From Sebastes aleutianus (Eukaryota > Chordata > Actinopteri > Perciformes > Sebastidae), in assembly GCA_916700875.1 (NCBI GenBank), contig CAKAKS010000013.1:11772096-11836095 (forward strand): 64,000 nucleotides of DNA, written 5' to 3'. Within the stretch, counting starts at the first letter, position 1. Each line of letters starts with the position of its first letter. The translations under genes and the position numbers were made by a program. Below the pieces are notes generated by a model. The model was not told the DNA's origin. It was given only the letters and a program-made list of their open reading frames with translations, and searched no databases. This document shows, in pieces, positions 1 through 64,000 of this stretch.

Positions 1-21184
<21,184 letters not shown>

Positions 21185-21480
21185 GGTGCCAAGTCAACCG
21201 CTGAGCTCAGTAAATTCAAGTATTCAACAACACAAACTCGCTAAATCCTCGACAGAAAAGTCATTTCTTCGGCGCTTTTCGGAAGTCCACAAAGCCGAAA
21301 AGGAGGACAGCTTTCGGGGAGACCGAACAGAGGATCTGCAGCCCGGCTGGCTGTCAGAAACACAGCTCAACGGCGGCAGCGACGGACATACAGCAGCAAG
21401 TGTTGGAACCTGAAGCTGCGGTAAGCTAGTCACAAGAAGCAGGAACAATGCCGGAAGTGAACAGATGTTGCCTTCAAAAT
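21185..21480 (-). promoter_or_regulatory. phka1 5' UTR and proximal promoter, ETS-type motif
   Basis: No TATA box is evident. CCGGAAGTGA at 21451-21460, about 265 bp upstream of the ATG, fits the GABPA/ETS consensus. The transcription start is not determined. Confidence 0.5.
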
Positions 21481-21919
21481 AAAGAAGTGTCAGAAAACAA
21501 AGCTCTGCCTTTCTCTACTGTCATGTCCTTGCTCATTTTTTTCTGGGAATATAGAGATTTAAAGTTCATAATTTAAAGTTACATATTGTGGGGTCGTATA
21601 GGCGGATGCCATTATGGTTTTGACACAAAGAGTCCTAACATGCAGCAATATATCATGTTTTCACACAATTCATTCCTGACAGAATATAGAAAGTACAGCT
21701 TTTAGACCACATCTGGGTCATACAATTGTTTTAAAGTACCAAAAAAATGTAAATGTGAATGAATTAAATGGAACACATTACTAGATTATATTGACAGAAT
21801 TGCAGATATCATCTGAGGTGTGGGGTAAGCCTGTAAAATAAACCATTTTGGTACACGGTCATGGTGTGAGAGAGTGTATAATGGTGATGTAAATTTAAGT
21901 CATCATTGTGTATTATCAT

Positions 21920-22273
21920 TCACATTAAATATCATGGCTAAAGGACTTAAGGTGACTTTACTATTAGAGCCTCCAGACTTTGGACCACCCAGTCTGAGGA
22001 GATCAGGCGAGCTGATACTTTGCCCCATTTTAAATCACTCCTCAAAACACACATTTACACAGCTGCTTTTATTTCCTGATTCTAATGCTTTTATATTTGT
22101 CTAATTTTTTTTTTATTTGTTTGTTCTTTAAATTACTTTAATTGTTTTGGTATTCATATTCGTAATTGCCCCTGTAATACTTACTTTGCTACCTGACACC
22201 TTGTCTCTTTCCCCCATGTCTTTTCATTGCTTTGTTCTGTTTTATGTATGTACAGCACTTTATAATTCTAAGA

Positions 22274-22315
<42 letters not shown>
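21920..22315 (+). mobile_element. Probable 3' end of an L2/CR1-like LINE with (ATT)n tail
   Basis: An open stretch ends with a conceptual HSSKHTFTQLLLFPD, like the C-termini of fish LINE reverse transcriptases. A T-rich 3' UTR follows, then GTACAGCACTTTATAATTCT and an ATT tract at 22273-22314. Only the 3' end is present. The class is inferred from these features. Confidence 0.5.
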
Positions 22316-23200
22316 GCATTCTTGCATCTCCAAATTATGTTTTCTGTCACACCACTTTTAGTTAAGACAATTAGTTTTAAAATGTTTCATAAATAAGGTT
22401 GTGGACTGATCTCCTCCACATAAAAACCATGAAACTTCACTTGAAATCAGAAATATTATAATTAATAAAACTGGGGTAACAAGGATTTATTTGACAGCCA
22501 CACAGGACTGCAAACATACTTTTTAAAATTAATTTATTATTATTATTTTTGTAACTATATTTTCACTGCAGTACTTGGTACCAATACCTAAATGTTAGTA
22601 CACATTTTATTTTGATTTTTGAAACCGGAAATGCTATAATTCGTTGTAAATAACTTGACACTAGTGTACCCAGTTTATTCCACTGTATGGAGTTTGCACA
22701 TTATGGCAGAGCAATGGAATTCAATATTTGAGAATAAAAGAATTAAACCTAAATTGTACATTGTTAACAGATATTTAGAAAAAGATAAAGGCTTAAAAAT
22801 GACATACTATTGATTTGCAGAAATACTTGAACAGCCTCTGTGCTGTCAAATTCAACCAGGAAGCAAAATGAGGCAAAACAGTAAAAAACACCTGTGCGCC
22901 AACAGGTAAAGCACATTTACACGTTTTATAAATAATAAAATATATATTTATAAATATCTGGGGTCAAGGTTTAGCACTAAATGTGGTCAATGATAAATTA
23001 AATAATGATCTTTGTGTCGGTATTGTGTCTCAGTGAATGAAATGTGATACACAAGCATAGCTGTTTTTAGCGCCCTCTAGCGATAAGCATGGATGACCTG
23101 TAAAATATACTCATTAAAAGTATATTTTATATATCTCTATATATCTCTATATATCTCTATATAATTATACTTTATGTATTCGTTTTAAAAGCTGTGTCTT
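22316..23200. other. Intergenic AT-rich stretch between phka1 and hdac8
   Basis: No ORF or RNA gene is supported. There is a small tandem TATCTCTATA run near 23131-23163. Confidence 0.6.
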
Positions 23201-23660
23201 AATAATTCATCTAAAACGTCGGCAGACTCCTTTCAAACGTTAGCTTGCTAGCTACTGTAAAGAAAGGCAAAAAGACTACAAGAAATCCCAGAATGCTTCT
23301 CGCCCCGTGTACGTTCCACTTTGAAAAAACGTCCGCGCGCGGAACGTTTGATATGATGTTTGTGACCGTTAGGAAGCAGCTCATCGTCCTATTCGGTACC
23401 AAAGTCGTTGAAAGGTCCCCATTCCAAACGAAATAACACCGCATAAATATAAATATATATATATATAGCTATACACTTTACATGTTACCATCGTCTAACG
23501 TCTAGTGGTGAAGACCATACCGGCAGTGAACAGACTTTACCGGCGGGGAATGTTGACGGTGTAACACCACACTTGAGAAGAAGACGCCGATCGCATCCTC
23601 CTCTCTGCACATTTAGTTTTAGCTCCATTCTGTCAAATAATTACTATTTAATCCTCGTAA
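23201..23660 (+). promoter_or_regulatory. hdac8 promoter and 5' UTR
   Basis: CpG-containing sequence without a TATA box. GACTACAAGAAATCCCAGAATGC (23274-23296) resembles the ZNF143 element ACTACAATTCCCAGAATGC but with altered spacing. CGTCCGCGCGCGGAACG near 23328-23344 is nearly palindromic. The transcription start is not known. Confidence 0.45.
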
Positions 23661-57955
<34,295 letters not shown>

Positions 57956-58016
57956 GTGAGTGTGTGTGTGTGGATGCACAGGTGCGTCTGTTTGTGTGGG
58001 TGTGGAGGGTAAACAG

Positions 58017-58063
<47 letters not shown>

Positions 58064-58975
58064 TCCCTGAACCCTCGCTCACCTAAAGCCCTTCTGTCTC
58101 AGCATGGCTCTTTTTATGTGTGGTTTCATGTGTCTGCTCTTGTTTCTATATATCTCTGTGTGGGATGAAAGTATGACTTGTTCTTCTTTTTCTCTTTTTT
58201 TCCCTCCCTGTGGCTCTTAACATCCTTTTTTGTGTGTGTGAATACAACGCTGACCCCGCTCTTTTACCCACAACCTCAATCAGACCCCGGGTCTTCATAC
58301 ATGTGGTATTTTATCCTTTCTGCATCTTTCTATATGTTCCTTTATATGTGTGTTTTGTATATTAATCTGAGAGTGTGTAGCCGTGCGGTTAAGCCTTAAA
58401 GACGGCCCTTTTGGTCTCGGCGCTGACAGCCCACAGCACCCGAGAGAGAACCTCCGGCAGGGTGAAACGTAGGAGAAAAGTTGAGCGGCGGGAGAGGGCG
58501 AGGTCAGGAACGAAGCGAGGAGTGCATCTACAAGTCAAGTTAATTTTCCCAACGCTGCGTATAGCCGCCGGGTTTTTGAGATCTAAATATGTTGAAGATC
58601 CGGTGTGTGGAAGTGTTAACCGCAGACCAACAGGAAATCCTCCTTCCTTTCCCTTCATCAGTGAAATCTAATGTTTGACACAGCAGTTATCCATTCTCTG
58701 AGTCTGACCGATTGAATGGAAGGTGCTGAAACACTGTGGCTTGTGATACGAGCCCGGGAGGACTTAATTATGGCAAAAGATCTGGTCACATCACCATGTT
58801 TTAGGTTGAAAGGTTGTGTTGAATCACCTTGGAAGAACTGAAGCTGGAGTTTGTTTCCTCCAAAACCACAAAAGTCCAAACTGTCTTTTTCTTGTTAAAC
58901 ATCAAACAATGCATAAAAGAAGTTGGTTCCAGCTCCATTTATCCTACATTCAAGGCTTTGCTTTTATGCAGGGAT
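57956..58975. other. hdac8 intron 10 (last), left part
   Basis: A GTGTGTGT-rich stretch runs from the donor to about 58062. The rest shows no exon matching the expected GNLKHVV-type ending. Confidence 0.55.
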
Positions 58976-58981
58976 GCACGA

Positions 58982-60602
58982 CAGACGTAGGCAAAATTGT
59001 TGGTACCCTTCCGTTAAAGAGAGAAAAACCCACAATGGTCACTGAAATAACTTGAAACTGACAAAAGTAATAATAAATAAAAATTTACTGAAAATGAACT
59101 AATGAAAATCAGACATTGTTTTTGAATTGTGGTTCAACAGAATCATTTTAAAAAACAAACTAATGAAACTGGCCTAGACAAAAATGATGGTACCCCTAGA
59201 AAAGATGTAAAATAGTTTGACCATAGGGACATGTTAAACTAAGGTGTGTCCTGTAAATAGCATCACAGGTGTCTTCAAACTTGTAATCAGTCAGTCTGCC
59301 TATTTAAAGGGTGAAAAGTAGTCACTGTGCTGTTTGGTATCATGGTGTGTACCACACTGAACATGGACCACAGAAAGCTAAGGAGAGAGTTGTCTCAGGA
59401 GATTAGAAAGACAATTATAGACCTTCATGTTAAAGGTAAAGGCTATAAGACCATCTCCAAGCAGCTTGATGTTCCTGTGACTACAGCTGCACATATTATT
59501 CAGAAGTTTAAGGTCCACGGGACTGTAGCCAACCTCCCTGGACGTGGCCGCAAGAGGAAAATTGATGACATATTGAAGAGACGGATAATACGAATGGTAA
59601 CCAAAGAGCCCAGAACAACTTCCAAAGAGATTAGAGGTGAACTCCAAGGTCAAGGTACATCAGTGTCAGATCGCACCATCCGTCACTGTTTGAGCCAAAG
59701 TGGACTTAATGGAAGACAACCGAGGAGGACACCAAATCATAAAAAAGCGAGACTGGAATTTTCCAAAATGCATATTGACAAGCCACAAAGCTTCTGGGAG
59801 AATGTCCTTTGGACAGATGAGACAAAACTGGAGCTTTTTGGCAAGTCACATCAGCTCTATGTTCACAGACGCAAAAATTAAGCATCCAAAGAAAAGAACA
59901 CTGTACCTAATGTGAAACATGGTGGAGGCTCGGTTATGTTATGGGGCTGCTTTGTTGCATCTGGCACAGGGTGTCTTGAATCTGTGCAGGGTGCAATGAA
60001 ATCTCAAGACTATCAAGGCATTCTGGAGTGAAATGTGCTGCCCAGTGTCAGAAAGCTTGGTCTCAGTCGCAGGTCATGGGTCCTCAAACAGGATAATGAC
60101 CCAAAACACAGCTAAAAACACCCAAGAATGGCTAAGAACAAAACATTGGACTATTCTGAAGTGGCCTTCTGTGAGCCCTGATCTAAATCCTATTGAACAT
60201 CTGTGGAAGGAGCTGAAACATGCAGTCTGGAGAAGGCACCCTTCAAACCTGAGACAGCTGGAGCAGTTTGCTCACGAGGAGTGGGCCAACATACCTGTCG
60301 ACAGGTGCAGAAGTCTCATTGAGAGTTACAGAAATCACTTGATTGCAGTGATTGCCTCAAAAGGTTGTGCAACAAAATATTAAGTTAAGGGTACCATCAT
60401 TTTTGTCCAGGCCAGTTTCATTAGTTTGTTTTTTAAAATGATTCTGTTGAACCATAATTCAAAAACAATGACTTATTTTCATTAGTTAATTTTCAGTGAA
60501 TTTTTATTTATTATTACTTTTGTCAGTTTCAAGTTATTTCAGTGACCATTGTGGGTTTTTCTTTCTTTAACGGAAGGGTACCAACAATTTTGCCTACGTC
60601 TG
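58982..60602 (+). mobile_element. Tc1-like transposon, 1,621 bp, defective
   Basis: It begins CAGACGTAGGCAAAATTG and ends CAATTTTGCCTACGTCTG. Inverted repeats of about 200 bp include GGTACCCTTCCGTTAAAGA and TTGAAACTGACAAAAGTAAT. TA follows the right end (60603-60604), while the left flank reads GA, probably a mutated TA. A broken transposase lies inside. Flanks GGGATGCACG and TATATCCATCCGATAAATTA suggest it entered an older hAT-type repeat. Confidence 0.94.
59327..60383 (+). pseudogene. Tc1/mariner-superfamily transposase, disrupted
   Basis: The first frame (59327-59881) reads MDHRKLRRELSQEIRKTIID, an HTH with KGYKTISKQLDVPVTTAAHI, the GRGRKRK linker and WTDETKLELFG with the first catalytic Asp, then stops at RRKN. 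A second frame continues NVKHGGGSVMLWGCF and has stops near 60030. The last frame (60033-60383) carries SPDLNPIEHLWKELKHAVW with the third catalytic Glu intact and ends KGCATKY. At least two frame changes and an internal stop break it. Confidence 0.93.
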
Positions 60603-60604
60603 TA

Positions 60605-60762
60605 TATCCATCCGATAAATTATCGGCCGATAATGGCAAATTTACATGACATATATTACATTTATTATTCCTGTGAGGAATCAAATGCCCGCCCGCGGAT
60701 TTCTGTCTGCTGCCGGATCTGTTGACATGTCTGACATGACAGATTAGGTCAAAGTATTTCAT
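60605..60762. mobile_element. Remnant of an older hAT-type repeat flanking the Tc1 insertion
   Basis: ATCCATCCGATAAATTATCG then GCCGATAATGGCAAATTT continues what GGGATGCACGA begins left of the Tc1 element. The distal end is not found. Confidence 0.5.
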
Positions 60763-60926
60763 TTGAATTCTTTGGCAAATGCTCTATAAAAGCCAAAGTA
60801 TGTTTGTGAAGTATTTTTGATGTGCTTTACTAGATAAAAAAGACATGAATATCTGAGTCAGAACTGTTCTTTGTTTCTGTTATGTTATGTTAACGATAGT
60901 GATGTCAGTTAGATTTGGTTAGGTCA

Positions 60927-61133
60927 TGGGCGCCTGGCTAGCTCAGTTGGTAGAGCGGGCGCCCATGTAACAAGGCTCAGTCCTGACCGCGGCGGCCCGG
61001 GTTCGAATCCGGCCTGTGACCCTTTCCGCATCCACTCCCTCTCTCTCTCCCCCCTTTCCAAGACTCTATCCACTGTCCTGTCAATAAAAATGGAAAATGC
61101 CCCCAAAAAAATAACTTTAAAAAAAAAAAAAAA
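60927..61133 (+). mobile_element. tRNA-derived SINE with 16-bp target-site duplication
   Basis: A box TAGCTCAGTTGGTAGAG and B box GGTTCGAATCC lie at pol III promoter spacing, followed by a pyrimidine-rich body, AATAAAAATGG and a poly(A) tail. AGATTTGGTTAGGTCA flanks it exactly at 60911-60926 and 61134-61149. The acceptor stem does not pair and the variable region is oversized, so it is not a working tRNA gene. Confidence 0.95.
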
Positions 61134-61214
61134 AGATTTGGTTAGGTCAGATAAAACTCTTTTTTTTTATTTCAAAATGTGGAATTATCGCTCACATATC
61201 CCAAATTTTAGGTC

Positions 61215-61475
61215 TCCAGGAGGGCTGTCCTCGACCAAAGGAATTCTTAGTCGACTAACATTCATAAGTTTTTGTCGACTAATTGATTCATTGATTTACA
61301 GATCTGTGAAACTGAGTTTCTCCACAAAGAATCTCACAAAAGCACCACTTTAAATCTAATTAGAGGTTTCATAAGTTTCTGGGAAATAAGTCATTCAGCA
61401 TAAAAAACGACTAATCGGCTAAAGAAATCTTAGTCGACTGAGACCAAAACAACCTATTAGTCGACTAAACTCCAG
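61215..61475. mobile_element. Short hAT-like repeat rich in TAGTCGACTAA
   Basis: TCTTAGTCGACTAACATTC on the left and AAATCTTAGTCGACTGAGAC with CCTATTAGTCGACTAAACTC on the right are arranged as subterminal repeats of a small hAT MITE. No clear duplication was found. Confidence 0.6.
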
Positions 61476-61479
61476 TGAG

Positions 61480-62500
61480 CTATTTTGACTTTTTTTTCAT
61501 CCACGAAATTTCGACACCCTGCTTCTGTAGTAAAGAGGCATCACAGCAGTAGTTGTTGAGGAAGAAGATATTGTTCTTTGATTAATTAGCCCTCTCAAAC
61601 TCCTTCATGCACTCAACCTGGCAACTTTCAGATGTGTCAGATGACAACATTTAGCATTTTATTGCTGTTTTTCCACACTGAAGAGCCAAAAGTAATAGAA
61701 ATGCTACTAAATCTCTTCTTCTCCATTACTGCCTCCGTCAGGTATGAAGTGTGACCAGGCAGGATCTTCTGCTTGGTCTTCAGGTTCAAGCTCAATTCTG
61801 TCACCTTTCACTCTCTGTGATTGGATATTTTGTACATGTATATACAAAACATGATCAGTAGGACATAGTTAACATAACCTGCTCCAACTGGTTCCTGAGG
61901 AGCACTCCGGAGCAATACGGCAGCAACTCAAATCTCTGACTATAGACTCCTTTTAGTTAGGAAACATGATGACATATTTTTGGGGCGGAGCGTAGGTGGA
62001 GGCAGAATAATTCTCCATATAAGGGTCTATATCAACAACTTAGAAAGACGAGAGGAAAACACAGACAACTCTCCGCACACACTCAGTAGATGCACTGCTG
62101 GCTAGCTAGCTACAGCTAACGTGCTAATGCTATACAGTTGTACCAAAGAACGTATATTGATAAGAAGTGAAAGTCAGTTGTTCGTTCCATTGAAATGTCG
62201 GCGCCCAGCAGCAGAGCTACGCCTCCGCCATTTTGGACTGAAAGCGCCAGTAAAATGTCCGCCTACAAAGTGCCGTACAAAAGTAAAACAAAATTATTTC
62301 TATTCTATTGTCATATTTAATGTCTCTACCGAAAAGTCCTGTCTTGAACAACAAAATATGATAAATATGTGTACTATTATAACTATTTACTTATTTATTT
62401 ATAAACATTTTGCCCGGCTGCTTCCCAGACAAGCATAAAGTGAGCGATGGACATATATGGAAGTTAGAAAAATCCAGCACACAGATTTTGAGAGCAATCT
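61480..62500. other. hdac8 last intron, unassigned stretch
   Basis: No exon, RNA gene or defined repeat is recognised. Confidence 0.5.
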
Positions 62501-62516
62501 CAAACTTTTTCAAGGA

Positions 62517-63508
62517 TCCAAAATGGAGTCCAATAGACCACAGACCATGGATGTAGAAGATGGTCCAATAGACCACAGACCATGGATGTAGAAGATGGTC
62601 CAATAGACCACAGACCATGGATGTAGAAGATGGTCCAATAGACCACAGACCATGGATGTAGAAGAGGGTCCAATAGACCACAGACCATGGATGTAGAAGA
62701 GGGTCCAATAGACCACAGAACATAGATGTAGAAGAGGGTCCAATAGACCACAGACCATGGATGTAGAAGATGGTCCAATAGACCACAGACCATGGATGTA
62801 GAAGATGGTCCAATAGACCACAGACCATGGATGTAGAAGATGGTCCAATAGACCACAGACCATGGATGTAGAAGAGGGTCCAATAGACCACAGACCATGG
62901 ATGTAGAAGAGGGTCCAATAGACCACAGAACATAGATGTAGAAGAGGGTCCAATAGACCACAGACCATGGATGTGGAAGAGGGTCCAATAGACCACAGAC
63001 CATGGATGTAGAAGAGGGTCCAATAGACCACAGACCATGGATGTAGAAGAGGGTCCAATAGACCACAGACCATGGATGTAGAAGATGGTCCAATAGACCA
63101 CAGACCATGGATGTGGAAGAGGGTCCAATAGACCACAGACCATGGATGTGGAAGAGGGTCCAATAGACCACAGACCATGGATGTGGAAGAGGGTCCAATA
63201 GACCACAGACCATGGATGTAGAAGGGGGTCCAATAGATCACAGACCATGGATGTGGAAGAGGGTCCAATAGACCACAGACCATGGATGTAGAAGGGGGTC
63301 CAATAGACCACAGACCATGGATGTAGAAGAGGGTCCAATAGACCACAGACCATGGATGTAGAAGAGGGTCCAATAGACCACAGACCATGGATGTAGAAGA
63401 GGGTCCAATAGACCACAGACCATGGATGTAGAAGAGGGTCCAATAGACCACAGACCATGGATGTAGAAGAGGGTCCAATAGACCACAGACCATGGATGTA
63501 GAAGAGGT
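62517..63508. repeat. 34-bp minisatellite, ~29 units
   Basis: The unit is GGTCCAATAGACCACAGACC then ATGGATGTAGAAGA. Variants GATGG/GAGGG, GTGGAAG/GTAGAAG and AACATAG mark subtypes. Because 34 is not a multiple of 3, the same array is read in all three frames; all three minus-strand frames stay open (ORFs of 355, 344 and 237 codons). These are not regarded as genes. Confidence 0.95.
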
Positions 63509-64000
63509 TGAGTCCTGTGCTTTTGTATGTAGTCTACAACTCAATTCAACTCTGTTGATGTCATGCTACTAGCGCTACTAGCTACTGGCCGATAGCCGGT
63601 TGTTTGGGAGCAGAGACGTTAATATATCCACCACGGTACAGGCTGACAGCATACAGCTTTTGTGGGCAAATAAACATGGACTGCAAAATCCCTCTAGCAG
63701 TAAAATTTGTGTGGATAAATGTGTGTCTGAACAAGCTTGTGTTCAGACACACAAAAGGAAATATAGTTATGCTGCCTATAAACACAAGTTTTAATTTTGT
63801 CTAGCCCTTTTATTGATTTGTGTACCAGTGACGTTTTGGTCTTAATAATTTATAACTTTCCCTCCACTAAGATGACCAGCTCCTCACCTCACCTTGGAGG
63901 CTGCAGTAAAAAGTATGCAGTTCCAGTTTTTGTCGTGATGAGTATACAGTATATCACGCTTGAAGCTATTATCAAATCACTGCTTTTGCAGAAGAACATA
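63509..64000. other. Right edge, unassigned
   Basis: Nothing recognisable is present. The missing hdac8 terminal exon is not seen here. Confidence 0.5.

Noticed and set aside
60927..61020. A functional tRNA gene (A and B boxes present)
   Set aside because: The acceptor ends do not pair, the variable region is too long, and a body with poly(A) tail and target duplication follows, so it is a SINE.
62391..63544. Long minus-strand ORFs up to 355 residues
   Set aside because: They are produced by the 34-bp array, open in all three frames. The array reading is kept as a finding but not called a gene.

Overview
The window is nuclear DNA of a ray-finned (teleost) fish, most likely a percomorph. The evidence is two vertebrate genes split into short exons with GT/AG junctions, long AT-rich introns, many CA/GT and AAT microsatellites, tRNA-derived SINEs, and a dense population of Tc1-like, hAT-like and TTAA-type DNA transposons. 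I cannot name the species.

Two genes lie head to head, as PHKA1 and HDAC8 do on human Xq13.1. On the minus strand, phka1 (phosphorylase b kinase alpha regulatory subunit) runs from its start codon at 21184 to the left edge. Eighteen coding exons join in frame to give the first ~619 residues, about half of the usual ~1,220; the rest lies left of position 1. On the plus strand, hdac8 (class I zinc deacetylase) runs from the start codon at 23661 to 57955. Ten exons give 371 residues plus one base of the next codon, with every zinc and catalytic residue intact. Only the last exon, about six residues in human, is missing and is probably beyond 64000. The ~2.5 kb between the two ATGs is the shared promoter region. 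It carries an ETS-type motif near phka1 and a ZNF143-like motif near hdac8.

Most of the remaining sequence is repeats inside introns. phka1 introns hold several short hAT-like elements, a decayed Tc1 element, a 24-bp minisatellite and a (GA)n tract. hdac8 introns hold two further Tc1-like elements (1.6 kb each, broken transposase), a TTAA-type MITE family, foldback elements, two SINEs, and minisatellites with units of 41, 20, 38 and 34 bp. Many insertions are nested, and intact target-site duplications give their order.

The most unusual finding is a small hAT-like element that carries a ~420-bp piece of the 28S ribosomal RNA gene (D2 and adjacent core). It occurs twice with the same 3' rDNA junction, once with clean 8-bp target duplications, which indicates one capture followed by transposition. 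Other notable structures are an 18-bp perfect hairpin just inside a phka1 splice donor, a 2.7-kb inverted structure whose arms are 20-bp minisatellites, a foldback family with six copies in 64 kb, CA/TG repeats abutting three splice sites, and an unassigned possible exon at 51006-51197.
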